A DNA stretch of 39,661 bases from Chloroflexota bacterium (GCA_027618515.1 JAQCEV010000016.1:1-39661), one strand, 5' to 3'; shown: positions 27,424 through 37,329, counted from the first letter of the stretch. Numbers and translations: made by a program. The notes: generated by a model not told the origin, from the letters alone.

Positions 27424-28653
27424 CTAGCTCACCACACCCTGCTCGCGTAGCTCCGCGATCCGTGCTGGATCGAGCCCGATCTCCGTCAGCAGTTCGTCCG
27501 TGTGCTGTCCCATGTCCGGTGGCAACCGACGCACTCCGCCTGGCGTACGGGAGAGCTTCACGGGTGTGTTCGTGAACGTGACCGGGCCGATGGCCGGGTG
27601 CTCCAGCGCTACGAACATGTCCCGTGCGTTGAGTTGCGGGTCAGCCGCCACCTGGGGAACGTCCTGCACCGGGCCTGCGGGGACGCCCTTGGCGGCGAGT
27701 GCTGTGACCCACTCGTTGGTGGTGCGCTCGGCCACCGCGGCTTCGAGGATCGGCCGCAGTTCGTCGTAGTTCTGAGTGCGAGCCCAGCCGGACAGGAAGC
27801 GCTCGTCGTTCGCAAGTTCGGGATGGCCCATCTCAGCGCACAGGCTTCCCCAGTGACCGGTTGGGCCATCTGAGACGGCGATCGCCACGTAACCGTCCTT
27901 GGTGCGTAGCGCCTGCACGGGCGCGACGACGGGATGGCGGGTGCCGATACGCTCGGGCACATCGCCGACTGCGAAGTAGCGCATGAGCGGGTTTTCGAGG
28001 ATGGCCGCCTGGCAATCGAGCATGCTCATGTCCACGTGTTGCCCCTCCCCGGAGCGCTGGCGTTCCACCACCGCCGATAGCAAACCGATCGTGGAGAAGA
28101 GCGCTGCGGTCATATCACCCATGCTCACGCCAGGGCGCACGGGCCCGCCGTTCTCGTCGCCGGTGATGCTGAGCATGCCTCCCATCGACTGAACGATGAT
28201 GTCCAGGGCGGCGCGCTCGTGGTACGGCCCGGTCTGGCCGAAGCCCGATATCGAGACCATGATGACTCTTGGATTTCGCGCGTGCACCGTGTCGTAGCCG
28301 AGCCCCAGCTTGTCCATGGTGCCTGGCCGATAGTTCTCGATGAGCACGTCGGCTCCGTCGATGAGCTCCAGAAGCACGTCTTTTCCTGCGGGCTGCTTGA
28401 GATCCAGCACCATGCTGCGTTTGCCGCGATTGATGCTCATGAAGTAGGTGCCGTAGGCACGAGCGTCTCCTCCATCGCTTGGAGGGATGAATGGCCCCGT
28501 GCCCCGCGCCTGGTCGCCTCCTGGCGGTTCGATCTTGACCACGTCGGCGCCGAGGTCAGCGAGCATCATCGTGGAGAACGGCCCGGCGAGCACGCGGGTG
28601 AGGTCGATCACACGCAGTCCCGCGAGTGGTCCTTGGTGAGTGGTTTGTGTCAT
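27424..28653 (-). CDS. CaiB/BaiF family CoA-transferase (class III)
   Basis: GPLAGLRVIDLTRVLAGPFSTMMLADLGADVVKIEPPGGDQARGTGPF, NRGKRSMVLDLKQPAGKDVLLEL, GQTGPYHERAALDIIVQSMGGMLSITG. Confidence 0.96.
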   Translation of the reverse strand: MTQTTHQGPLAGLRVIDLTRVLAGPFSTMMLADLGADVVKIEPPGGDQARGTGPFIPPSDGGDARAYGTYFMSINRGKRSMVLDLKQPAGKDVLLELIDGADVLIENYRPGTMDKLGLGYDTVHARNPRVIMVSISGFGQTGPYHERAALDIIVQSMGGMLSITGDENGGPVRPGVSMGDMTAALFSTIGLLSAVVERQRSGEGQHVDMSMLDCQAAILENPLMRYFAVGDVPERIGTRHPVVAPVQALRTKDGYVAIAVSDGPTGHWGSLCAEMGHPELANDERFLSGWARTQNYDELRPILEAAVAERTTNEWVTALAAKGVPAGPVQDVPQVAADPQLNARDMFVALEHPAIGPVTFTNTPVKLSRTPGGVRRLPPDMGQHTDELLTEIGLDPARIAELREQGVVS

Positions 28654-28735
28654 ACCTGCTCCTCTAGAAGATCAATGGCAACAATCAGACTGACGCGTGC
28701 ATGGTACCCCCCAAGAACATTCGCGCCGCGTTCCT

Positions 28736-28741
28736 TATAAT
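28736..28741 (+). promoter_or_regulatory. -10 element (TATAAT) for the DUF1802 gene
   Basis: Exact TATAAT 42 bp upstream of the ATG at 28783; no clear -35. Confidence 0.4.
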
Positions 28742-28782
28742 CAGGCCACGCAGTATTCGCAGTGCGGATTTCGGAGGTGGGT

Positions 28783-29403
28783 ATGACGACGACTAAGGTG
28801 GATCTGGCTGATCTGCCGTTCTCCTGCGACGCCGCGCTCAAGGAATGGGCGGTGGCCATCGAGGCGCTCGGCCAAGGACGACTTGCGCTGATCATCCGTA
28901 AGGGTGGTATCCGCGAGGAGAATAACCGATTCGAGGTCAAGTTCCCGGAGTTCCTACTCTTCCCCTCGTTCGAGCACCAGCAGAGCGAGCTACTGCGCCC
29001 CGACCACGCCGAAGCCCTCGCTGATTCGATCAACGCGGTGCCAACGGATGACGGTCTGACGTTCACCCACTTCGCGAAGGTGCACTCGGCATTCCCGGTA
29101 ACGGAGTTGCCGCAGCTAGAAGCGCTGGAGTCGCACCACATCTGGACGAAGGAGTACGCGGAGAAGCGCTTGCGATGGCGTCCCCGTGTTGCCCTCACCG
29201 CCATGGTGCTGCGCGTGTATCGCTTGCCGGTCGCCAAGCAGGCGCCGTTCAGGCCCGAGTACGTGGGCTGCAAGTCGTGGTTGCCGTTGCTGGATTCCGT
29301 CAACATCGACGCCCTCGAACCCGCGATGTCCGACGATGTGTTCGCCGCAGAGGCGGCCGCCATCGATGCCGCGATGTCAGCCGCCGCGCAGGTTGCGGTC
29401 TAG
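28783..29403 (+). CDS. DUF1802 family protein
   Basis: AALKEWAVAIEALGQGRLALIIRKGGIREENNRFEVKFPEFLLFPSFEHQQSELLRPDH and RVYRLPVAKQAPFRPEYVGCKSWLPL. Confidence 0.85.
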   Translation: MTTTKVDLADLPFSCDAALKEWAVAIEALGQGRLALIIRKGGIREENNRFEVKFPEFLLFPSFEHQQSELLRPDHAEALADSINAVPTDDGLTFTHFAKVHSAFPVTELPQLEALESHHIWTKEYAEKRLRWRPRVALTAMVLRVYRLPVAKQAPFRPEYVGCKSWLPLLDSVNIDALEPAMSDDVFAAEAAAIDAAMSAAAQVAV

Positions 29404-29447
29404 GGCCGTTTAGTCTTACGTAAAGTAATTATTACAGGGGGAACCCT

Positions 29448-30452
29448 TTGAAGTACCGAAAGCTTGGCACAACTGACCTGTCCGTATCCGAGGTAGCGTT
29501 CGGCGTTTGGACCGTCGCGACGGGCTGGTGGGGCAAAGTCGAGAAAGACGATGCCATCCGCCTGCTCCAGGAGGCTGAGAACCAGGGCGTAACGCTGTAT
29601 GACACGGCGGATACCTATGCTGATGGTTACGGCGAGGAGTTGCTGCAGTACGCATTCCCCAAGAAGAAGCGCCAGGACATCATCATCGGCACCAAGTTCG
29701 GGTACGACCTGAAGACGCCACGGTGGGGCCATCACAAGGAACGCGCACAGCGCTGGGACCCGGAGTTCATCCGCGAAGCATGCGAGGACAGCCTGCGTCG
29801 CTTGGGCACGGACTACATCGACCTCTATCAGCTCCACAACCCGCGCATCGAGACCGTCCAAGATGACGAGGTGTTCGACACACTCGACGCCTTGGTCAAG
29901 GAGGGCAAGCTCCGCCACTACGGTGTGGCGCTAGGCCCCGACATCGGCTGGCGCGCCGAGGGCGAGGCAGCGATGGCTGAGCGTAAGGTGCCCAGCATTC
30001 AGATCATCTACAGCATCATCGAGCAGCAACCCGCTCGTGATTTCTTCCCCTTCGCTCACGACAACAATACTGGCCTGCTCGCGCGCGTGCCTCACGCGTC
30101 TGAGATCCTGACCGACGAGTTCACGAACCAGGTCAAGGTTGAGTTCGACGAGTCAGACCACCGAGCGCACCGCAAGCAGGAGTGGTTGGACACGGCGTTC
30201 GAGAAGCGCAATCGAGTGCTCTTCATCGCGCAGGAAACCGGTCGAACGCTGGCCCAGGCGGCCATCCAGTTCTGCCTATCCGAGCCCAACATCGCAGCGG
30301 TCTTGCCCAACATCGTGCGCAAGGATCAGCTTGACGAGTTCACCGTTGGAAGCGATGTCGCGCCTCTAGCCGCAGATGAAGTCGCTGAACTCTACCGGCT
30401 CTACGATGAGGAGTTTGCTAGTCTCGAAGAGATCCAGCCCCAGCGCACCTAG
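29448..30452 (+). CDS. Aldo/keto reductase
   Basis: TTG start with AGGGGGA RBS; MKYRKLGTTDLSVSEVAFGVWTVATGWWG, YDTADTYADGYGEELLQYAF, LGTDYIDLYQLHNP. Confidence 0.95.
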   Translation: MKYRKLGTTDLSVSEVAFGVWTVATGWWGKVEKDDAIRLLQEAENQGVTLYDTADTYADGYGEELLQYAFPKKKRQDIIIGTKFGYDLKTPRWGHHKERAQRWDPEFIREACEDSLRRLGTDYIDLYQLHNPRIETVQDDEVFDTLDALVKEGKLRHYGVALGPDIGWRAEGEAAMAERKVPSIQIIYSIIEQQPARDFFPFAHDNNTGLLARVPHASEILTDEFTNQVKVEFDESDHRAHRKQEWLDTAFEKRNRVLFIAQETGRTLAQAAIQFCLSEPNIAAVLPNIVRKDQLDEFTVGSDVAPLAADEVAELYRLYDEEFASLEEIQPQRT

Positions 30453-30553
30453 GCAAGGCAGGGTACTCCCTGCACGCCGCCCCGGGCTCGTTGGTAGGCA
30501 AATCGTGTAGCCAGTCGGGGCTCGCCCTCGGAACTCTTGGCTTTGCCGCTAGG

Positions 30554-30576
30554 ACTAAAGGTCGCTTGGCCGCTCC
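30554..30576 (+). repeat. Intergenic direct repeat copy 1
   Basis: ACTAAAGGTCGCTTGGCCGCTCC, one mismatch to 30742..30764. Confidence 0.75.
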
Positions 30577-30686
30577 GGGGAGGGCTCGCGAATGAGGGCA
30601 CTCCGGGTCGCTGGCACTGCGCAAGCAGCGTAAGAGGGCTGGGTGGGTGGGCACACTAACGGCCTGCCCTAGACGTGGAGCAAGAG

Positions 30687-30727
30687 AGAGATTCTCGCGG
30701 GCTGCGCCTCGTGTCTGAATGACGTTA
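30687..30727. repeat. Dispersed intergenic repeat copy (GAGATTCTCG...CTCGTGTCTGAATGACGTTA)
   Basis: Similar to 9258..9322. Confidence 0.5.
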
Positions 30728-30741
30728 GTAGGGGCCCAAGA

Positions 30742-30764
30742 ACTGAAGGTCGCTTGGCCGCTCC
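30742..30764 (+). repeat. Intergenic direct repeat copy 2
   Basis: ACTGAAGGTCGCTTGGCCGCTCC. Confidence 0.75.
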
Positions 30765-30822
30765 AGGAGAGATAGGGCGAGCGCTCTGTGCGCTAGCCAC
30801 TCGTGAACGGCAATATGTGGGT

Positions 30823-30839
30823 GCAGGGCTGCGCCCTGC
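30823..30839 (-). terminator. Hairpin immediately 3' of fabI
   Basis: GCAGGGC-TGC-GCCCTGC abutting the fabI stop codon; no T-run, so weak. Confidence 0.35.
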
Positions 30840-31613
30840 CTAGACGGCCATGATGTTGTAGCCGGCGTCTACATAGAGGATGGTGCCCGTGATGCCGGTG
30901 GAGAGCGGGCTGGCGAGGAACAGCGCCGCGTCGCCTACCTCATCCTGCGTGATGTTGCGACGCATGGGTGAGTGGTCAGCGTGGATCTTCTGCATGTCGG
31001 TGAAGCCGGAGATTCCGCGCGCTGCCAGCGTGTTGAGTGGGCCTGCAGAGATCGCGTTCACCCGGATGTTGCGCTGACCGAATTCCGACGCCAGTTGCTT
31101 GACTTCGTTCTCCAGTGCGGCCTTGGCCACACCCATGATGTTGTAACCGGGGTAAACCTTGTCGGCGGCGTGGAAGGTCAGCGTCATGATGCTTCCGCCG
31201 TCGGTCATGCGTTCAGCGCCGAGGCGTGCGACCGGTAGCAGCGAGTACGCGCTCACGTCCATGGCCAGGCGGAATCCGTCGATCCCGGTAGCTGAGAAAT
31301 CGCCAGCGAGATCGTCCTTATTGGCGAAGGCCACGCAATGCGCGACAGCCGCAAGCGGGGCTCGCGATGTGGCGGCATCGAACGCCGCTGCGACGGATGC
31401 TTCGTCGAGCACGTCGCACTCTACTGCCTGCGTATTGTCCATGTCCTTGACCAGATCAAGAACCGTGCGCCCCATGCGCTCGTTCTGGTAGGTCACGGTC
31501 AGACTTGCGCCTGCCTCATGGAAACGTTGGGCGATGGCCCAGGCGATGGAGCGATGATTCGCGACGCCGAAAACTACTGCTGACTGGCCGGAGAGGTCGA
31601 TGGAAACAGCCAC
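30840..31613 (-). CDS. fabI: Enoyl-[acyl-carrier-protein] reductase (NADH) FabI-like SDR
   Basis: GQSAVVFGVANHRSIAWAIAQRFHEAGASLTVTYQNER, VYPGYNIMGVAKAALENEVKQLASEFGQRNIRVNAISAGPLNTLAARGI, SPLSTGITGTILYVDAGYNIMAV. Confidence 0.94.
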   Translation of the reverse strand: MAVSIDLSGQSAVVFGVANHRSIAWAIAQRFHEAGASLTVTYQNERMGRTVLDLVKDMDNTQAVECDVLDEASVAAAFDAATSRAPLAAVAHCVAFANKDDLAGDFSATGIDGFRLAMDVSAYSLLPVARLGAERMTDGGSIMTLTFHAADKVYPGYNIMGVAKAALENEVKQLASEFGQRNIRVNAISAGPLNTLAARGISGFTDMQKIHADHSPMRRNITQDEVGDAALFLASPLSTGITGTILYVDAGYNIMAV

Positions 31614-31616
31614 TGT

Positions 31617-32150
31617 TTACGCCTTCGTTGCCAGACCGTCGAGAGCGCACCAAGGGTCGCTGTCGTTCCCCAAGGCAACGTCGGGGCGCTTCACGCCCTT
31701 CGCCATCTCGTCCTCGATCAAGGCAAAGTCTTGTTTGGGAACCAAGTGGAGCAGGCCTTGGAAGGCCAGAGGCCACTGTTCAGGGGCCCACTTCTTCACG
31801 TACTGCATCCGGGGTGCGATGAGCCGGGCGTCTACCACGTGATCATCATCCAGGATGATGTCAGGCTTCAGGTTCACGCGCCAAGCGAAAGTCTCGTCGG
31901 GTTCAGTGGTCGGCCAGGTGGGTGTTGGGTCTTCGAAGTACGTGGAAGAGACCGTCGCAACGACACCGAACACGAGGCGAACAGACACGTAGAACAGCAC
32001 GCGGTCGCCGATCGCCATCCGCTGAACGCGCTTGCGCTGGTTCCTCCCCATGCCGAGCAGAGTGAAGCCTTGCTCGACGCACTTGTCGTAGTACTCGGGG
32101 CGGACCGCGATCATCCAATAGTTCCTAGGTGTGGCCGTAACCATGCTCAA
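31617..32150 (-). CDS. EVE-domain protein
   Basis: RNYWMIAVRPEYYDKCVEQGFTLLGMGRNQRKRVQRMAIGDRVLFYVSVRLVFGVVATVSS. Confidence 0.85.
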   Translation of the reverse strand: MSMVTATPRNYWMIAVRPEYYDKCVEQGFTLLGMGRNQRKRVQRMAIGDRVLFYVSVRLVFGVVATVSSTYFEDPTPTWPTTEPDETFAWRVNLKPDIILDDDHVVDARLIAPRMQYVKKWAPEQWPLAFQGLLHLVPKQDFALIEDEMAKGVKRPDVALGNDSDPWCALDGLATKA

Positions 32151-32317
32151 ATGATATCACGGAGGGCAGGGCCAGCAGGGGCGATTAGTTGCACAGAAGG
32201 GACTCCGGAAAGTGTTTCCGACCACGGCCGGATGGCCGCTTCGGGGTCGCTCAGATAGAATGACTGGGTTGGACACTGCCGGACTGTCCTGGCGCCCCTT
32301 GCCCTGGAGTATGCAAC

Positions 32318-34603
32318 TTGGCCATCGCTACCAACCTCGGTTTTCCGCGACTCGGTGCCAACCGGGAACTCAAACGGGCCATCGAGTCCTATTGGGCAGG
32401 CAAGATTGATGAGAATGCGCTCCTCCGGACGGGCGCAATCATCAGACGGGATAACTGGCTCGTGCAGCAGAAGGCTGGGATAACCCACGTTCCTTCCAAC
32501 GATTTCTCCCTCTACGATCAGGTTCTCGATACGACCGCGATGCTCGGGGCCATCCCCGAACGATTCGGCCACGAAGGTGGGCTGGTGAGTCTCGACACCT
32601 ATTTCGCCATGGCGCGAGGTACCGTGGGCGATGACGAAACGCCCAGTGTTCCAGCGATGGACATGACGAAGTGGTTCGACACGAACTACCACTACATCGT
32701 CCCTGAGCTTGAGGCAGGGATGAAGTTCAAGCTCTCTAGCACCAAGATCCTCGACGAGTTCGTCGAGGCGCGAGAGATGGGGATACTCACCCGCCCAGTG
32801 CTCCTTGGGCCCGTCACCTTTCTTATGCTCTGCAAGACCAGGGAGCCGAAACTCGACCCGCTCGCCATGATGGAGTCCATCCTGCCGGTCTACGAAATCG
32901 TTCTGAAGCAGCTGGCTGCCGAGGGCGCTGAGTGGATACAGGTCGACGAACCCATGCTTGGTATGGATCTCGACGACCGTGAACGCTCAGCGTTTGGCCT
33001 AGCCTTCGCGCGTCTTTCGTCGGCTTCTTCGTCGTTGAAGTTGCTCGCCACGATCTACTTCGGTGACCTACGAGACAATCTGCGAGCGACCTTGGCCCTC
33101 CAAGTCGCTGGTATCCACATCGACCTCGTCCGTGGCCCTGAACAACTCGACGAGGTGATGGCGAAGCTGCCACCAAACATGGTTCTCTCGATCGGACTGG
33201 TCGACGGGCGCAACATCTGGAAGACGGACCTGACCCAGGCAACAGCACTGGCAACAAAGGCAGTGTCCACACTAAGTAGCGAGCGAGTCATGATCGGGCC
33301 GTCTTGTTCACTCCTCCACTGTCCGGTGGATCTCAATCTTGAGACAGGCCTGGATGCTGAGATGCGGTCGTGGATGTCGTTCGCGAAGCAGAAGGTTCGG
33401 GAGATCGCGGTGATCGCGGCCGTTGCCGGTACGCGGGGCGTCGGCGCTGGAGCACTCCTCGCCGAGAACGCTGCCGCGATGGAATCGCGGCGTTCGTCCC
33501 GGCGGATCCATAATCCGTTGGTTGAGGATCGGGCCGCGTCTGTGACACCGGAGATGTACGGACGCACGAGTCCGTACGAGGAGCGACAACCGCTTCAGAA
33601 ACAGTCCCTCAAGCTTCCTCAACTCCCTACAACAACCATTGGTTCGTTCCCGCAGACTCCCGAGATACGCAAGGCGCGCGCCTCACTGCGCAGCGGGCAA
33701 ATGAGCCCGACGGCGTACCAACGATTCCTGAAGAAAGAGATCGAGGCGGTCGTTCGCTTTCAAGAAGAGATCGGCCTAGACGTTCTGGTTCACGGTGAAG
33801 CTGAGCGGAACGACATGGTGGAGTATTTCGGCGAGCAGCTGGAAGGCTACATCTCCACGACCAACGGTTGGGTGCAGAGCTTTGGGACGCGCGCCGTGAA
33901 GCCGCCCATCATCTTCGGCGATATCTCTCGTCCAGAGCCCATGACAGTGAAGTGGGCCGCCTACGCGCAATCGCTGACCGACAAGCCGGTGAAAGGCATG
34001 CTTACGGGCCCCATCACCATGCTCGAATGGTCCTTCGTCCGCGACGACCAGCCTCGGAGCGACACGTGCCGCCAGTTGGCGCTCGCCATCCGCGACGAGG
34101 TGCTGGATCTGGAGAAGTCAGGCATCCGCATCATCCAGGTCGACGAGCCCGCTATGCGGGAGGGCCTCCCTCTCCGCCGCGCTGATTGGGCCGGTTACCT
34201 GGCCTGGGCCGTCGAGTGTTTCAAGCTCACCGTCGCTGGCGTCACCGACCGCACCCAGATCCACACGCACATGTGCTACGCCGATTTCAACGACATCATC
34301 GAGTCGATCGGTGAGATGGACGCAGACGTTATCTCTATGGAAGCCTCGCGCTCTGGGATGGAGTTGCTGTCCGCATTCGGAGAGTATCGCTACCCCAACC
34401 AGATCGGGCCTGGCGTGTACGACATCCACTCTCCGCGGTTGCCATCTGCCGATGAGATGAAGGACCTACTGGTTAAAGCATTAGACGTGCTGGGCGCAGA
34501 TCAAGTGTGGGTGAATCCCGATTGCGGTTTGAAGACTCAAAGCTGGGAAGAAGTCAGGGTGTCGTTGGGCAACATGGTCGACGCCGCGAGATCGCTGCGG
34601 TGA
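32318..34603 (+). CDS. metE: 5-methyltetrahydropteroyltriglutamate-homocysteine methyltransferase (cobalamin-independent methionine synthase)
   Basis: TTG start; NLGFPRLGANRELKRAIESYWAGKI; TTTIGSFPQTPEIRKAR; VDEPAMREGLPLRRADWAGYLAWAVECFK; HTHMCYADFNDII; VNPDCGLKTQSWEEV. Confidence 0.97.
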   Translation: MAIATNLGFPRLGANRELKRAIESYWAGKIDENALLRTGAIIRRDNWLVQQKAGITHVPSNDFSLYDQVLDTTAMLGAIPERFGHEGGLVSLDTYFAMARGTVGDDETPSVPAMDMTKWFDTNYHYIVPELEAGMKFKLSSTKILDEFVEAREMGILTRPVLLGPVTFLMLCKTREPKLDPLAMMESILPVYEIVLKQLAAEGAEWIQVDEPMLGMDLDDRERSAFGLAFARLSSASSSLKLLATIYFGDLRDNLRATLALQVAGIHIDLVRGPEQLDEVMAKLPPNMVLSIGLVDGRNIWKTDLTQATALATKAVSTLSSERVMIGPSCSLLHCPVDLNLETGLDAEMRSWMSFAKQKVREIAVIAAVAGTRGVGAGALLAENAAAMESRRSSRRIHNPLVEDRAASVTPEMYGRTSPYEERQPLQKQSLKLPQLPTTTIGSFPQTPEIRKARASLRSGQMSPTAYQRFLKKEIEAVVRFQEEIGLDVLVHGEAERNDMVEYFGEQLEGYISTTNGWVQSFGTRAVKPPIIFGDISRPEPMTVKWAAYAQSLTDKPVKGMLTGPITMLEWSFVRDDQPRSDTCRQLALAIRDEVLDLEKSGIRIIQVDEPAMREGLPLRRADWAGYLAWAVECFKLTVAGVTDRTQIHTHMCYADFNDIIESIGEMDADVISMEASRSGMELLSAFGEYRYPNQIGPGVYDIHSPRLPSADEMKDLLVKALDVLGADQVWVNPDCGLKTQSWEEVRVSLGNMVDAARSLR

Positions 34604-34676
34604 CCCTCATCCTGTGAAGCCCGAACGCTAGATGACCAGAACGCCCGGCCACCAGAACGCCCGGCTAGAGGTAACG

Positions 34677-35282
34677 ATGAGCAAGGAAGCATTCCGTCAG
34701 GCAGGCAGTTTCTTCGCAGACACTGTGGAGAAGATCAGTTCGAGCCAGTGGGACGAGTCCGCGCTCGGGGTTTGGAACGTCCGCGACCTAGTTGGACACA
34801 CCAGCGCGTCACTCGGTCGTGTAGCGGAGTTCAGCAAGCAGCGCGCCGACAAAGTTGATATCGCCTCTGCCGCTCAGCACTACCACGTGTCGCTGGCTGC
34901 ACAGGGCATCAACGACGCCATTGCCGACCGTGGGCGGGAAGCTGGCCAGGAGCTCGGCGACGAAATCGCGGCAACGATTCGCACGTCCCTCAACAAGGCA
35001 CTCACAGCGCTGGATGCTGTGCCTGACGGCACGATCATCGCGTACCCCAACGGTGGCATCAAACTCGAACATTACCTGGAAACTCGCGTGCTTGAACTTA
35101 CCGTTCACACGCTGGACATCCTCGCCGCCACGGGCATCGAGGTCGAGCCGCCACGTGAAGCACTGTCCTGCACGCTCCACCTCCTCGCCGATCTCGCCGT
35201 TGACTCGGGCTACGGGGGCCAACTTGCGCTCCTCGCGACTGGCCGTGGCGTCATCGCCGACCGCTTTTCCGTCCTGGGCTAA
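34677..35282 (+). CDS. Maleylpyruvate isomerase N-terminal/DinB-like protein
   Basis: SSQWDESALGVWNVRDLVGHTSASLGRVAEF, ETRVLELTVHTLDILAATGIEVEPPREALSCTLHLLADLAVDSGYGGQLALLATGR; clear paralog of 26813..27421. Confidence 0.8.
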   Translation: MSKEAFRQAGSFFADTVEKISSSQWDESALGVWNVRDLVGHTSASLGRVAEFSKQRADKVDIASAAQHYHVSLAAQGINDAIADRGREAGQELGDEIAATIRTSLNKALTALDAVPDGTIIAYPNGGIKLEHYLETRVLELTVHTLDILAATGIEVEPPREALSCTLHLLADLAVDSGYGGQLALLATGRGVIADRFSVLG

Positions 35283-35401
35283 CGCTGGCCTTGGCCAACG
35301 CTGGCACGCCTCGCCCTTCACGCACTCGCTGCCGCTCGGCAGTGGCCATCGCCAAGTGCCGATGATCGTCAACGGAGCGCCTCGATCGCTACTCCTACGT
35401 G

Positions 35402-36211
35402 CTATCCGAGTTCTACGCGGCCGCCAAGCATACGCAGGTAGTTCGCGGTGGTGACCTCTGCCACGGTCTCGATGTCCACGCCCTGGAGCTCGGCGAGCTT
35501 CTCAGCGACCTGCGGAAGGTGCCAAGGCTCCGTCCGGCGTAGTGGGTTCTTCTTGAACGGCTGCGGATAGGAGTCGGTCTCGATCACCAGACGGTCGAGA
35601 GGGAGTTGCGCTGCCACCGCCTGCAACGGCTCCTCGCGCAGCAGCGGCTTGGCCAACGAAACGTAGAATCCGATGTCCATCGCCTGCTTCGCCAACTCCA
35701 TGGAACCGCCGAAGTAGTGCCACGCACCACCTACGTCGCCTGCGTGCTCCTCGTTGAGGATGCGCACGGTGTCCGGGTCTGCCTCGCGTGAATGGATGAC
35801 CAGCGGAAGGCCAAGATCGCGCGCCATGCGTATCTGGATACGTAGCGCGTCTTGCTGCACGGCCTTGTCTGGCGAGTGCGGCATATAGTCCAGCCCGCAC
35901 TCGCTCCACTCAACGACCTCGGCATGCGTGGCGAGATCGTGCAAGTGCTCTGCCGTGGCGTCGTCTAGGGGCCCTGTCAGGTCTGCCGGATGAAGGCCGA
36001 TCCCTGCCTTGATGAAAGAGTGGGACTCGGCCAGGGCAAGCGTGTTTTCGCAGGAGGAGACGGTCGTGCCCGCTGCTATAATCAGCCCGACATTTGCCAG
36101 GCGGGCTCGTTCTAGCAGCCCTTCCAATTCATCGGGGCTGTACTGGTCAACGTGGGTATGGCCGTCGATCAGCGGATGGCGGGTGGTTTTGAGCTCTTCT
36201 TCGAACGTCAT
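35402..36211 (-). CDS. TatD-family metal-dependent hydrolase
   Basis: LIDGHTHVDQYSPDELEGLL, GIGLHPADL, EWSECGLDYMPHSPDKAVQQDALRIQIRMARDLGLPLVIHSREAD, RLVIETDSYP. Confidence 0.93.
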   Translation of the reverse strand: MTFEEELKTTRHPLIDGHTHVDQYSPDELEGLLERARLANVGLIIAAGTTVSSCENTLALAESHSFIKAGIGLHPADLTGPLDDATAEHLHDLATHAEVVEWSECGLDYMPHSPDKAVQQDALRIQIRMARDLGLPLVIHSREADPDTVRILNEEHAGDVGGAWHYFGGSMELAKQAMDIGFYVSLAKPLLREEPLQAVAAQLPLDRLVIETDSYPQPFKKNPLRRTEPWHLPQVAEKLAELQGVDIETVAEVTTANYLRMLGGRVELG

Positions 36212-36268
36212 AGTGTTGCGAGATTGTAGCCGGTCGAAAGAACCCCAGACAGGCTGCTTGGAGAGCAC

Positions 36269-37309
36269 TTGCTCCTGACATCTCCCTATGAATCGGCGCG
36301 CGCACTCGTCAGTAACCGATGGGTGCAACTCGCGGCCGGCGCCGTCTTCAGCGTCGGCTTAGGGTACGCAGCGTTCAGATCTATCGCGTGGCGCGATGTC
36401 ATCGACACGTTCGTCCATTTCCCCGTTGGCTATGCCTTATTGAGCCTCGTACCGCTGATCGCCGCTATGCTGCTCAGGGCCGGGCGATGGTCGGTTCTCC
36501 TCAAGGGCGAACCCGTGACGTTCCGGCAGGTCTTCATCACCCAGAACGCGGGCATCGGCCTCAACAACATGCTCCCCGTCCGGGTTGGCAGCGAGGCGCT
36601 CCAGCTTGGTCTCGTGACACGCCGCTACAAAGTTCCCCTGCCACGTGCACTAGCGTCTTTAGTGGGCGGCAACGTCCTGGACATCTTTGCGACTGGCATC
36701 CTCATGACCGCCGGCGTCCTACTGGTGCCGGGCCTGCGCGATTCCAAGATAAGCATCCAGCTATTCGGTGCGGTCGTCATGCTCACCGTCAGCATGCTGG
36801 TGATGCTGGGCGTTTCGCGCGGCATGGGATCCATCCCGATCGCCAATCGATTCAACTTCTTCCACCGGCTCATCGGCGCCCTGCGCGACCTCCGTGGTGA
36901 ACCGGGCCGATTGGCTCTGTCGTTCGCCGCGACCTTCCTCCACTGGTTCCTCATGGGCGTCACGGGATGGGTGCTGGCGCTCGGGCTGGACATCGACGTT
37001 GACCCGCTGACGATGGCGACAGTCTTGGTCGCGGCGACGTTCTTCACGTCGGCGATGCTGTCGCTACCGGGAGGCGGAGGTACGTACCACTTCGCGCTCG
37101 TGTCCATGCTGGTCGTGTTGGGCGCGGATCGAGAGCTCGCGTTCAGCTTCGCGTTCGTCATGCACCTGCTGGTGTTCGTGCCGCCCATGCTCGTCGCGCT
37201 CGTGGTGATGGCCCGCTTCGGCACTGGCGCACTCCGTGGTCATGGACCGTCCGCCGCCGCACTTGGAGGCGACGCTGAGGACGTCTCTGGCGAGATGCCG
37301 TCATCCTAG
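36269..37309 (+). CDS. Lysylphosphatidylglycerol synthase TM-region / UPF0104 family flippase-like membrane protein
   Basis: Multi-pass TM; LLRAGRWSVLLKGEPVTFRQVFITQNAGIGLNNMLPVRVGSEALQLGLVTRRYKVPLPRALASLVGGNVLDI; SLPGGGGTYHFALVSMLVVLG. Confidence 0.85.
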   Translation: MLLTSPYESARALVSNRWVQLAAGAVFSVGLGYAAFRSIAWRDVIDTFVHFPVGYALLSLVPLIAAMLLRAGRWSVLLKGEPVTFRQVFITQNAGIGLNNMLPVRVGSEALQLGLVTRRYKVPLPRALASLVGGNVLDIFATGILMTAGVLLVPGLRDSKISIQLFGAVVMLTVSMLVMLGVSRGMGSIPIANRFNFFHRLIGALRDLRGEPGRLALSFAATFLHWFLMGVTGWVLALGLDIDVDPLTMATVLVAATFFTSAMLSLPGGGGTYHFALVSMLVVLGADRELAFSFAFVMHLLVFVPPMLVALVVMARFGTGALRGHGPSAAALGGDAEDVSGEMPSS

Positions 37310-37329
37310 GTATCGTTCGACTTTCCGGT

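Noticed and set aside
32151-32317. Cobalamin or SAM riboswitch upstream of metE
   Set aside because: No B12 box or SAM aptamer motif recognised by eye; a covariance-model search (Rfam) would be needed to be certain.
36079-36084. TATAAT promoter inside the TatD gene
   Set aside because: Internal to a CDS with no suitable -35 or downstream gene.
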